A DNA stretch of 64,000 nucleotides from Trichopria drosophilae. Taxonomy: Eukaryota; Arthropoda; Insecta; Hymenoptera; Diapriidae. The notes under the pieces were generated by a model. That model did no database searches. It was given only the letters and a program-made list of their open reading frames with translations, and had not been told where the DNA came from. Positions 47,745 to 59,289 of this stretch are shown in pieces (within the stretch, counting starts at the first letter, position 1; the number at the start of each line of letters is the position of its first letter). Where the stretch lies: the NCBI GenBank assembly GCA_030407085.1, contig CM059582.1:30207001-30271000 (forward strand). The letters are read 5' to 3'. A program made the position numbers and the translations under genes.

Positions 47745-48340
47745 TGCCAACTCGTGACTAATGAACGGAATAAATGATTGCAATGTTTACAGCGTACAGT
47801 AAACACATTCGTTTGAAAAAATTTGGAAATCCAGGATTAATCAATCACGACGTTGGCGGCAGCGGCGAGCGCAACGCCGTAAATTACCACCGTGAAATAA
47901 AAGCAGCAACAACGCGAATGTCCTGTAATCGAATCGAAGTTCTAAACGCTGTAAATAGCGGAGGTGGAAGAAAGTCGCACGACGAATTTTCCCTGATCAC
48001 GTGCTTCGATTACAGTTTCGGCGTGAGCAATTGAAAAACGATTCGTACCGTTTTAATTCTCTTCGTTTCCGTCCACGCGAAATTCCAAGCCTTCCGGGAT
48101 TTCACGATTCTGGTCCACCGCTCCCAACGGAAGGAAGACTATCGCACTGTACCAGGGATCGATAAAACAGTTACAAGTTATCCCAAGGACAGTCCGTCTA
48201 ATTGGTTTTCCGTTATCGGAAGGCCAGGAAGTTGGCTGATGCCAACTACGGCCTGATGGCCCACGAGCTATTTATTCCTACAACGCGTGGTCAGCTTGCA
48301 TGCTCCATTCCGTCGTGCGTCTATTCATTTACATCTGCAT
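47745..48340. other. GC-richer island, 86-codon frame without known domain
   Basis: The plus strand is open at 47774-48034. The product contains GGSGERNAVNYHREIK and GGGRKSHDEF, of unremarkable composition. The island runs on to 48330 without an open frame. No splice chain or domain supports a gene. Confidence 0.3.
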
Positions 48341-50650
48341 TAAATTAAAAGTGACAGTTGTGGAAATCACCATATGCATGTTGAAAGATGTTTGATCATG
48401 GTTTTCAATTAGTTCCAATGCAAAAACGATGTTCTCTGTAACTAAATTATGACGGTGGTTTTTGAATGACGTAATGATATTAACGGATACGTTGGAGAAT
48501 ATTTCACAGATTTAGTACGCAGTTAAAATGGAATTTTACAGTATGACTGTTTATAGAACTGATGCAACTACTGGCAATATCATCAAAGGTAGTATCAACG
48601 TGCATTTTCATTTTGAGTGACGTCGTGTTTTATTTCCCAATATCAGTCGTTACTTCTTTATATGAGTAATTCCACCGATTTTTTGACATAACGGGTTCTG
48701 GCGATTTCAGATATACGCACCGTTTCGAGTATTAATTCAAGAAGAGTTTTGGACAAAATACGGTTAGATGTAAAATATCATCAATTTTCTATATATTGCT
48801 ACTTATAAACAATCACTATTTACGCATAATGTGCAAAAATTTTAATATTATCGAAGGGTACTCGTATAGAAATCTTAAAGTCTTAGGGCTATATAAAAAT
48901 TAAGACTGTATCTATCTTTCTCAAAGTCTCGTGGAAGCATACTTAACAGGTACTCTTTTAAAAAATCTCAAGTTGATGAGTGTGCCTCATATTAAAAAAA
49001 AAGTTATTATTCCAAATACTACAGGTACCGACTTTTTACAAAAAATGTTTTTTGTTATATTTGCCTGTTTTATAAAAATAAGTTTCGAGAAAAGGATTTT
49101 TATTATTATGCAAAAAGTTCCTTTTCTACTGCTAATAAAAACTAAATTTGGTAGATTAGTGTGCCTCAATAACTAGCATACGTATGTCATTGAGAAATGG
49201 TCAAGATGAAACGTGAATGACCTAAAAAATACAAATAAACGAGTAGCACATGTAGAAAATTATTTTGTAATACTCTGTAACCGGTGTTCACATTAGTTTC
49301 GGATGTGTTTTAACTAAAAATCACATTGCTATTTCAGCATTTTTGTTTAGTCGCGAAAAAAGGGTTTGAAAAAAAAATGTCAATACAAATATTTTATAAA
49401 TTTCTTTTAACCAGGTAAATTGATTGTGGTCGCAATAGGTAATTGAAGTTTTAGCAAAATAACGCAAACTGGGCGTGATCGAGGAATACTAAGTAAAATG
49501 AAACATGCACACGAATGTTTTTGTAAAAATTGTAAAAAGAACATGAATTATGAACATGAACAACGAACAACACACACAATGAATTATAGTATTGTAAAAT
49601 ATTTATTATCTTTAAAAAAATTATCATGTTTGGCAAAAATCCCCGAAATATTAAATAAATCCATTTTTCAAATCTTTTCGAAACGAAGAAAGATGTATAT
49701 TTCTATTAAATTGTTAAAACAAAAATAAACATTTATCGGCCAAATTATTTATAAAACTTTACATATTTGTATATTAAATATATTAATATATATATCTTAT
49801 TAAGCACATTTATTCATTTAAGAAATAAATTATCAGTCACTAATTATGTTTGTATGTCATTTTCCTAAGTAGTTGAAAAAATAAAAAGTTTGATTTCCTT
49901 CGATAAGTGTGCTAAAAAATTATGCGAGTCACGATTTTAAGGGTTCATATACATCCTACTTTGTGATAAATGTCATGCAGTAGGTGTACCGTCAATATTT
50001 TTTTCAATTTTTACCAAGTTCGAAAGTAAAAAAATCTGTGTAATTCCTCATATATGCGCTACACATGTTACAATATCTATAGAAGTTTAATTTAATATTA
50101 CGGCAGTGTCGTGGTTTGTAACTACTTTATTGACCAATAACATATGCACCGATATTAGCCGAAAAATTACAGCATAGCTGGTAGTTTACTATGTATTTAT
50201 CTCCGAAAATTAATTTTTTTTGTTTAATACGAAAATGTAGACACTGGTTTAGCTTATAGTATTTTGTTTTAAACAAATCAAATTCGAGTCAAATTTCATG
50301 TAAAGTAGGAAGTCAATGTCGGTTTAAAGTCATACGTGCAGTTGAGTTACAAAAATGGACGCCAGAAAATTTTCGAAAGCACACCATTTTGTAAATCGTC
50401 CAGTTTTTGCCCAAGTTGAAGCTTGCAGTCGCACTCTTTAAGAAGCCTTCAATTAAAATAGGCCTGCAGAAGTATGTTCCGTTTAATAGAAAAGGAGGAT
50501 GCCCACGGTCTTTTGTCCCCTCAGTTGTAACTTCCGAAACTACCTAAATCAGACATAGTATGATGAGATGTACCAGCTCATACCAAATTCGATTGTTTTG
50601 TCACATGAGAAAGTTTTAAAAAATCGTCGTTGAAATTGCGGATTTTACAT
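48340..50650. other. AT-rich stretch, no gene supported
   Basis: Opposite-strand frames overlap at 48931-49176 and 49451-49728, and none carries a motif. Near 48650 AGTCGTTACTTCTTTATATG is a weak motif relative. No further structure was seen. Confidence 0.4.
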
Positions 50651-50654
50651 TGTA

Positions 50655-50760
50655 AAATGCAGTAATATAAGTAGTAACAGCGAATCCGATACAAAAAAGA
50701 AACAATGATGTAGACTGTTACTACTTACTATTATTACTGACTGTTATTACTGAATTTTCA
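50655..50760. repeat. Canonical inverted pair of the ACTGTTACTACTTA motif
   Basis: TGCAGTAATATAAGTAGTAA..CAG (50658-50680) faces GACTGTTACTACTTACTATT (50713-50732) across 32 bp. After the right arm the half-motif recurs as GACTGTTATTACTG (50739-50752). This is the best-preserved pair in the window. Confidence 0.85.
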
Positions 50761-51239
50761 TGAATATATCACTAATAAACAATAAGCTAATTACAGAATG
50801 GTATTAGACAAACGTGTTTTCTGATACGATACTCCACATGAATTATCAACATTCATAAATCCGTTAAGGAGCTTTGATTTATAGATTAATAATTATTAAA
50901 TTAAAAACATCTGATGCTAAAATCTCCACAACATGTGTGACAGGTAAATTTCGTTTTCTTTTATGTAAACAAGACAAAAATTGACGTATGATCCTTGTAA
51001 TTGTGCACCAAACAAAGAATATGCAGATTACTATATTGCATATGAACAACATCATGTGCTTTCTCTCGACATCCGAAGTACTGCGGCATGTAATTATGCA
51101 AGATTCCGTGTACAAAACAATGCTGTTGGCCCGTTACGCATAATTCAATGCATGCAAAGTACATTGACGTTAACCACCCTTCCCTTATTTATTTTGAAGT
51201 TACAATTGTTATCATAAGATGAACTATTTGAATATGAAA

Positions 51240-51990
51240 ATATTTACTGCTCTAGTCTGATTAATTGCAGTAAATAAGAATACCAAACAGTTTCCGTTAT
51301 AAAATCGCTCGTATCATTTACAATCTCATAATCGTTATTTAGTATATTCCCGTTGACAAATTCGCTGCTTGCCAAAACCCGTGCACAAATAATCCAGCGA
51401 GATATTCTTAAATTCGAACTCGAATCCGCAATAAAATACGGCCGGAGTAAAACTAAAATATGACTTTCTATAGCGTTAACGTGACTCGAAATACTGATCG
51501 CACTAGTTCTTAGAACCGAATTTACGATTCCACCGATTCGCTCCAAGTTTATGCACTTGGCGACCTTTTTTTTAAGTTACCCCCACTACATTTTGCACAC
51601 GTCCTTTTTCCGAGCAATTTTTATAATTCCGCAATTTTACATTCCCATTCGCGTTAACAACGTTCTTACTCCTTTCCGGAACTCGCCCTCGAAAACCATT
51701 CGTGAGGTTTCGAAATAAAATAATTCTCTGCGATGCGGTCCGCTTCTCGAATTTCCTTGCGGAATCTCTCCGACTGCAGCTGTGCTGCTTTTTCTACGCC
51801 AGCAACTTTTCCGCCGGCGCCGCAGGGATTCGGGTAGAGAATTCTTTCTTTTTCTTCCACTTTTCTCGCCCTCTCCCCTTCTCTTTCTCTCCTCCTTTCT
51901 CGGTATTCATTGTCATTTGTCTCTTACATTTGGCCTTTTCCTTTTTCACATACCTTACGTTTCCACCTTGTGCCTAGTTTTTTAATAAAT
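51240..51990. other. GC-richer island ending in a pyrimidine-rich block
   Basis: A minus-strand frame (51244-51546, 100 codons) and plus frames at 51702-51985 overlap; the latter lie in a C/T-rich block at 51840-51960 that favours Phe/Leu/Ser frames. No domain was recognised in any. Confidence 0.3.
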
Positions 51991-51999
51991 TCGATCTTT

Positions 52000-53040
52000 G
52001 ATAAGATACAAATGTATTTAATTTGACTTTTACCACTCGAATACACAACTTCGTGATTGATCCTGATTCAATAGTAAAACGTATTACGTTTTTTAGTAGG
52101 TCTCGAATCTCTAGTGAATTTGTACTGTATTTAACAATTTTATGCAATTTTAAACAGTTTGTATACTCGTAATGGAATTTTCCGTCATTGGAAAAGTCCT
52201 TTTCGTGGGCGAAATAGGAGTGTGAATTATATAAACTAGCTTTACAGCTTCGACGTTATTTTTAAGACATCACCCTGGGACTACACCTACTGGCAGGAAA
52301 GTGGCGTTTTGTGTAATAAATAAATACGTAATAACGAAAAGCCGTTGACTGCAGGAAATTTCGAGAGTCAAAATGAATTTTTGAGCTAGGTGAAATGCAA
52401 GCGGGCAATACGGCCTGAAAAATGTAAAAACGATGTTGAGGTTCAACGAGTTCGAAGCTTTTACGGGGTTATGCGTAATTGCTCTTTTTAATGGATTCGC
52501 CAGTACCTGTGATGAAATGTAAATTATACTTTTTGTATCTTTATATACATTTCGCTTTGATAATAAATTTTGCCAACAAATTTTTCTATGTTTGTTATAT
52601 TAACACCGTATATGTTATGTGTTTTTTCTTATAACGTTTTTATCGAATCATTTCTGATATCTTTGTAGTATTTTTTTGGTATAATCTTCCTATATCGTTA
52701 CTTCAAGTATGTTTTCTTCACCATTTGCTTTCTGTTCAATTCATAATATTTTTCCTTCATGTTCTCTTCTTCCATTTGTTTTTTCAATCGTCCATCGACT
52801 GATCTTCCATTATGTTCTCGTTTATTTTTTATTCCTACAGATCCCTTCCTTCATATTTCGTTCGCCATATACCAAACTTTTTTATTTTTTCTCTGTAAAT
52901 TTTAAAACGCCTTTGTTATAGTTTTCCAATGATTTCTTTTCTGTTTATACCAATAAAATCATATTATATGTTCTTTTCTAAAATGAATGAGTTGTTCCGC
53001 TTTCAATTTCTGTTTTCTTCGTAACAAAGAACTTTCAAAG
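52000..53040. other. No gene seen; T-rich block at 52680-52980
   Basis: The 70-codon frame at 52709-52921 is Phe/Ser-rich because of T/C bias. No repeats or signals were found. Confidence 0.4.
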
Positions 53041-53045
53041 CTGAC

Positions 53046-54032
53046 TTAACCCTTTTAATGCAAAACGGCCATAATTTTTTCAAGTTTTTCAAGTGAATAT
53101 TTATCTGTGTAATGATAGGCAAAAAATTTTAGAAACTATATTTTCTAAGGCATTTTTGTCCATACTTTTCAAATCTGCTATTAGTTTTATTCTATGACGT
53201 TTGATTCTTTTCCAAATGGGTGCTAATTTACAAAAGACGTGATTTTTCAATTTTTGTTATTTGTTTAACATCTGGCTAATAATGTTCGCATTGTCGGATG
53301 GGTACAAACGTCTGGATTCTGTGAAATAATAACCACGACTAAAATTTAACCTACGGAGGATGTCAAAATTCAAAATGCCGATCCAATATGGAGACTTTTA
53401 CAGGAATTTTTAGGTGTTTTTTTCATTTTATTTTATGTTTTTAGTCCATGACATTTACTTTTTCAATAGATCTCTTATATTTATCTCAGTTTGATATCGA
53501 TTATGAAAGAAAATATAATATTTGTAGCCATTTGGAATTCCATATCATCTTGTATTGCTATTTTCTAGCATAACCTGTATCAGACTGATTGTGAGAGAAA
53601 TATAACAAAAGTATTTCAAAAGTAAACGTCAGGGACTAAAAACATACAAAAAATAAAAAAACATTAAAAATGCGCTTAAAAACCGCCATATTGGATCAGC
53701 CATTTTGAATTTTGACATTCTGCGACGCTTAAATTTTAGTTATGGTGATTATTCCACAGGATCCAGACACTTGTACCGATCCGACAACGGGAACATTTTT
53801 AGCCGGTCCGTTAAACAAATAACAAAATTTAAAAAAATTACGTTTTTTTTGTAAATTAGCCGCCATTTTGAAAAAATCCAACGTCCTAGAACAAAACTAA
53901 TCACAAATTTGAAAAGTACGGACAAAGACGCAGAAAATATGGTTTTTAAATTTGTTTGCTTATCATTACAGAGGTAAATATTCACTTGAAAAACATGAAA
54001 AAATTATGGCCGTTTGGCATTAAAAGGGTTAA
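53046..54032. mobile_element. TTAA-flanked foldback element, piggyBac-like MITE
   Basis: The element starts TTAACCCTTTTAATGC (TTAA at 53046-53049) and ends GCATTAAAAGGGTTAA (TTAA at 54029-54032). The duplicated TTAA with CCC-starting inverted ends is the mark of piggyBac-type transposition. Almost the whole 979 bp is palindromic: the arms meet near 53535, with shared AATTTTTTCAAG, TGATAGGC.AAAAATTT, GATCCAATATGG and GTTTTTAGTCC.TGAC blocks. No transposase remains, so it is non-autonomous. The 78-codon minus frame (53749-53985) is incidental. Internal GCCATTTTGAATTTTGAC links it to repeats at 4.9, 18.4 and 30.9 kb. Confidence 0.88.
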
Positions 54033-54099
54033 AGTACACTTATTGTAAATAATTTTCCAAGAACTTTCATAACAAAATTTCTTTCAACATACAAAAATA

Positions 54100-55720
54100 A
54101 ATATGAAGAATGTAATTTCGAATTACAAAACTCGGTTTCTAAAAAGCACTCTTTGAAACGATGCGCTCTTTTGTACAATGTGAATTCCATTCCAACCGCT
54201 TGTGGCTAGATTGCGCGACCTTGGGCGCCACCTAGTAAGATATGAAGAAACTGAAGTATGTTAGTTGCACGTGTAATGATTCGCCATCGCTCTCCTTGTA
54301 CGTATCCGCAGATACTTATTGAATGACACAAAGTATACTAAATTATAATGTAACTACCGAAGGTACCCGAGACTCTCCGACTACTACCGGTATCAGGCAG
54401 AAAACTATACCATTCCGTTTTCGGTCTCTTTCTTATTTGAAATTTCATCACCATAAAAGACAAAAATAATGTTGGTAAATTTTACTGCACTATTGTGTCT
54501 ATATTATCCAAAATTGAGGACTTTAATTAAAATCTGTTAGAAATATCCGATTTCTGTTAACTTAGCTATGCTAAACATTATTTGATAGTAAAACAATTTC
54601 GCCGTCAGAGTTTGCAGCGGGTTCGTCCAGTAAATAAACAATTTGTATCGACCAAACATAATTACGAACCTTCTACGTCACATTAGACTTAGCGTCGTGT
54701 TCCCGTAACGCTAACGTACCACGCATTAATTTCAGTTACAAATCTATTTACCATAGATAAACAATATTATATTTCGAGCATGTAGGTTTTGCGCTTGCGC
54801 GTTACGTACGTCGTGCTAACGTTCACGAACACGCGGATATGGTCGGTGTATTTATGCATACGCACGTGTGGGGAAATTATATATGCGTATACGTATACGT
54901 ATATGCTTACATAGGCCAGGATGATGCCGGGATCGCATTGTATCCCCGAGTTGACACGCGGTGTGCGTCGAGTCGAAATAACGTTACGGAAAATATTTGA
55001 ATGTGAATAACACGCGGTAGCGCGAAACGTAATTCTGAATCGTTCCAACAATGGCACGACAAGAGCGCAGGCTATTTTATCCGTTATGTAAATCGATGCA
55101 AAATAGTGCACAGGTAGCCGCGCAGCAGTCTGCCAACTAACCTACGCCAGTGAAGGTTAGACTGCGAAAGCAGATTCGTTTACGCTGCGCTACATACGCG
55201 CAACGGGAACCCGGAAATTCCCGTCTCTTCCAGGTCTCATCGTTTTTTTTTTGGTACCAAACGGAAAATATGTAAAATAAGAGCGTTTACGTACGTACAT
55301 CGTTCCGTGAAATTCTTTCGTCGATATTCTTCGTTACATCGTATTATATTACCAATTCGCTATCGAATGCTTTTTTAATTCCTCCATTGTTCCCATGATG
55401 TATGCATGTGCCATTTTGCATGCATAAAATATCGTGAAGGTACATTTCCACGTATACTAATGTACTGAGGATACAATTAGTGAATGGTGTACTAAGGATG
55501 CAATTATCGAAGGGTGGGAAATTTATGGTGCGAGCGAAGCGAGTACGACAGTCATACTTGTCGGATATTAGTATTTCGTGACACATAGGTTATTTTTTAA
55601 TACCACAGGTGTGGGCCACGATAATTCGTGCCCTAAGGATTAGCCCTAGGGCGCAAAATTGAGCTTCGTGTCCAAAATGTTAAAGCGAAGGGTATCAAAT
55701 TAAGAGCAGGCTGATAAAAG
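54100..55720. other. Broad GC-richer region without a gene call
   Basis: A minus frame of 114 codons (54767-55111) and one of 80 codons (55344-55586) lack motifs. An alternating TACGTATACGTATATG tract at 54888-54905 inflates Tyr/Val content. GGGCGCCACCTAG at 54223-54235 resembles insect CTCF-type cores. The region is probably unique noncoding DNA. Confidence 0.3.
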
Positions 55721-55751
55721 AATGACGTCTCCGCGATAAGTATGTTCTTAT

Positions 55752-55853
55752 ACGGTGGGTGAAAAAATCCAATGATTTATGCACTAAATATAAAAAAAAT
55801 CTGCGGTAACTCAAGGAAAATAATTTTAAATGACAATAAACGTAAAATTTTCA
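55752..55853. mobile_element. Probable terminal region of the Tc1-like element (3' side)
   Basis: TATACGGTGGGTGAAAAAAT (55751-55770) just beyond the transposase stop has the look of a Tc1-type terminal repeat at a TA site. A reverse-complement partner was searched for between 56790 and 57000 and not seen, so the other end is lost or too diverged. Confidence 0.4.
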
Positions 55854-56788
55854 TCAATACTTAGTTGCCATACCTTTCGAAACTATCACGGCGATACTTC
55901 AGTGAGGCATCGATTCGATGAGTTTAAGAATTCTATCTTGAGTGATTTTTGTCCACTCATTTTGCACTTTTCCCACAAAACAGCTATGATGGCACAATTT
56001 ACAGTCCCTATTCTTAATTTCAACTCTTGTCACAAATGTTCTATTAGATTTAAGTCTGGAAATTTACCACTCTAAAACTCGGATTTTTTTCTTGCTAAAA
56101 ACTCCTCAAGGAGTTGGGATCGATGTTTTGGGTCATTGTCCTGTTGAAAAATCCTTCCTCGTGGCATAATCTGACGAGCATAAGGTAGCATTTGTTCTAA
56201 TAGAATATTTTTGTACATAATAGAGTCCATATTGCCTGTAATTTTAAATATTAGACCGATGCCTTTCCAAGAAAATGCACCCCAAAGCTTAATGCTACCT
56301 CCGCTATGTCTGATAGTTTGTATTTGATACCGAGAATCATTTCTGGTGCCCTTTGGTCGTCGAACGTCCTTTCTACCATCATTCCAAAATAAATTGATTT
56401 TAGTTTCGTCTGAAAACAGCACTTTCTTCCGCTGCTCGAAAGTCTAGCGGTGATTTTTGCAAATTCTAATCTAGCCTTCTTAATTCTTTTACTAATACGC
56501 GGTTTTTTAACTCTAGCGCGTCCAAAAAGTCCCACTTCTGTTAATCTCCACGAAACAGTACTTTGACTTATGTCGGCCCATTTTTAATTACTTTATCGAC
56601 GATTACTAGTTTTTCTGGGCCTCCGAGGGCAGGGTTTATCTTTTAAAGTACCTGTAGTCTCGAATTTGTTTATTATATCATTAACCGTCGATTTCCCATT
56701 TGCCAAAAAAATCAGCTATTTGACGTAAAACTTTGTTGTGAAACTTTATTACCAACTTACGTATGTCTAAAAACGTACAATTTGGCAT
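55854..56788 (-). pseudogene. Broken Tc1-like transposase
   Basis: Read on the minus strand from ATG near 56788 to a stop at 55854-55856, this is about 311 codons against a usual 340. The N-terminal helix-turn-helix part is in two frames, with RQIADFFGK early and KPCPRRPRKTS near the linker. The catalytic core keeps FSDETK (first Asp near 56409) and QQDNDPKH 90 residues later. The third acidic residue is in DLNLIEHL, reached only after an in-frame stop, a frameshift in an A-run near 56075 and a small deletion. The C-terminus still shows LIESMPH and SKGMATKY. Stops and frameshifts make it inactive. The order FSDETK, QQDNDPKH, PDLN.IE is diagnostic of Tc1 rather than mariner proper. Confidence 0.92.
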
Positions 56789-57094
56789 TTTGACTGAGCG
56801 TAACTGATTGCATAGTAAAAAATAAATAAAGCTCATGTGTACATACATATGTTACCGATAACGTAAATAAATGGGAGCGAATTATAAGTTCTTAGAATTT
56901 GGCCGAACAATTATGAAAAAGCAAAATACGTTAAGTTATTTACAAATAAATGTTAATCGTTGTAAATAATTTTTTTAATTATTAATTTTAATTACATACT
57001 AAAAATACTTTATGGTGCTATATTCGCTTTTTTATTTTTTAACGTTTCCATTTTACTTAATCATTAAATTATCTTTGACCAGACAATTTTGCAT

Positions 57095-57270
57095 GCAACT
57101 GTAATTTACGGTTGGAAGTCCCTGCTTCATTTTCGTGATGTTTTGGGGATTGCTGAAACCATATCCGAAGTAAATTTAGCCCCATGACGTTAAATTCTTG
57201 ACATAACCTCAAAAAGAAATCTAAAAATCTACCCTGAGAAATGTGAAAATAAAGAAATTCTGGCCTACAA
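57095..57270 (-). repeat. Inverted copy of the 57.6-58.6 kb repeat unit
   Basis: The reverse complement reads GCCAGAATTTCTTTATTTTC, GTAGATTTTTAGATT, TTGAGGTTATGTCAAGAATT, ACTTCGGATATGGTTTCAGC and CATCACGAAAATGAAG, matching in order the plus-strand units at 57.7 and 58.3 kb. The open 68-codon minus frame is part of the repeat. Confidence 0.6.
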
Positions 57271-57639
57271 GGCATACGATGTTTACTGGGCAGTCCTCGA
57301 CACTACTAGAATGTGCAGTGGATAGTTTTTCACAATATTAGACTGTACTTAAAGTATTGCAATATACTGAACAATACTGAACTATACTGGACACTATTAT
57401 AAAGTAAAGGAATAATTACACTATTATAAAATAAATAATACAGGAAGAAAATTTATAAATCTGAATTTTATCCCCCGTAACATTAAATGTCCATTTTATG
57501 CCTCATTATTAAGAGTTTTGCTTCAGAGCGATGAAAGAAAACATATTCCGCACTTAATTCAGCGCAACAAAATACATAAAAAAGGCTTGATATCAGACCG
57601 TCGTACGAGTTAATATCACCGAGATCATGTAAAAATCTA

Positions 57640-58640
57640 GATATTATGGAGTTGAACGTGCTTCAAATTCGGCTTCAGAAACTTCAAAAAGCCGAAAAGA
57701 ATATCTGGTATGACTTCCAGGCGAGAATTTTTCTTTTATTTCAATATTTTTTTGGGGTCGATTTGTAGATTTTTTTGAGGTTATATAAAAAATCCTACGA
57801 TAGGGTTAGCTGGACGCTGAATCGGAATTATTACTACAGTCATTTTTAGCACTACGCACGAGTGGTTTTGCCTTTCGATTTCTAACATACGCTGCTATTC
57901 GTTTATGTCTCCCACTACCTGGGTCAAATATATCCTGCCGCTTGAAAATGCTTACAGTTGTGCAATTTCTAAAGTACAATTTGAACTTTCTCTGGGTCGA
58001 AAACGACCCTGGAGTGGGAATTAAGGGTTAAAAGCGGTTCCAGTAGTGTCCAGAACTGTCCGGTACATTCCAGAACTACCCAGTACACTCCAGTATTGTC
58101 CAGTACTGTTCAATTGTCAGTTCCATCTACTCCAGACAATTCAGGGAGTAACTATACAGCACAAGCTGTCGAGACTTATTATACATGTGATGAACTTCGG
58201 ATTCGGATTTAGAGGCCCGAAGAACTAAAAGGAAACATGGTATGGCTTTCAGGTTAGAATTTTTCTTTGTTTTAACATTTTAGAGTGGATTTTTAGTATA
58301 TTTTTGAGGTTTATCAAAAGACTGACGTGGCGAGATCGAATGGACTTCGAATTCAATTTCAGCGGCTCCAAAAACGTAATGGAAACTTGCTGTACCTTCC
58401 AGAAAAGAACTTTTCTTTATTTTTATATTTTAGTAGTCGAATCTGGTTTTATCGATCGCAAAAACATAACCGAAACGTGGCATAGACTGCTAAGTGCAAT
58501 GTCTTCTTCATTTTAACACTTAAAGGTCTAATTATAGGATTTTTTTAGGTTTTTAGAGGTTATGTCAAAAACCTGACGTGATGGGATTAAATGGACTTCG
58601 GATTCGGATTCAGCGACCTAAAAAACACTTTATAGTCATG
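57640..58640 (+). repeat. Irregular direct repeats of a GGACTTCGGATTCGGATTCA unit
   Basis: Related units start near 57648, 58187, 58338 and 58588. The shared order is TGGACTTCGGATTCGGATTC, AGCGACC.AAAAAC, GGAAAC.TGGTATG, CTTCCAG, GAATTTTTCTTT, TTTTAGAGT.GATTT, TTTTTGAGGTTAT, then TGACGTGATGGGA before the next unit. Spacing is irregular because 57800-58180 contains unrelated sequence with several CCAGTA words. The same head word appears in the arms of the 44.2-45.1 kb foldback and near 18.4 kb. Confidence 0.7.
58020..58140 (+). repeat. Short degenerate CCAGTACTGTCCAG repeats
   Basis: TCCAGTAGTGTCCAGAACTG, TACATTCCAGAACTACCCAG, TACACTCCAGTATTGTCCAG and TACTGTTCAA follow in direct succession with a basic period near 10 bp. 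The array is short and impure. Confidence 0.6.
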
Positions 58641-58799
58641 GTCCGACCTCCAGATCTGGAGGTGCTGTTATCCGTTACTCCATAATGCTACTTCAAACAA
58701 TACTGAATGGTCCCAAATTCCTCTGTGGTGCCATAAACTTGCTGCTTTTTGGGAGTTACTGAAATTTTTACATTTTTCTTTGGCTAAACCAGTTTTGTT

Positions 58800-59285
58800 G
58801 ACAGAAGACCTCGTTGGCGACAGTATCTCGATTTATCTTCATTCTTTGTGCGAATCGCACAATAGCAATACGTAAATATTTTTTTTGTCATCGCGCCTCA
58901 GGTAATTTCTTGAGGAAACTTTACGCGAAAGTTTCGTCCGTGGTTTCCAGCCGCGCATTCGCATTTCACATACGAGATCTCGTGAATGTTAATGGAGGAA
59001 AGCAGCGTGTTTCTCGAAACACACTTCTTTCCCTTTTCATCGCTAGGGCAGGTCCGACCCGGTAAACGAGAGAGAAGCCCCCGAGCAAGGACCCCGGCAA
59101 TCACAAAACTTTTCCTTCTCGCGGAATTTCCTTGTCGCCGCTTTTACTCCCCTCCACCCTTTCGCCACTTTGTTAAATCATGCGCTTCTTTGTATACTGG
59201 CGAGAGACGACCTCACCAACATGTTCCTCCTATTTTAGTGGAAAAGAAAGCGCACGAAAATGGAATTTGCGTATAAAGAGTGGGA
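58800..59285. other. GC-richer island, overlapping frames only
   Basis: Frames on both strands overlap (58814-59065 plus, 58898-59104 minus, 58986-59276 plus), which argues against coding. A short palindrome GTTTCTCGAAAC lies at about 59009-59020. No domain was recognised. Confidence 0.3.
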
Positions 59286-59289
59286 GTAA

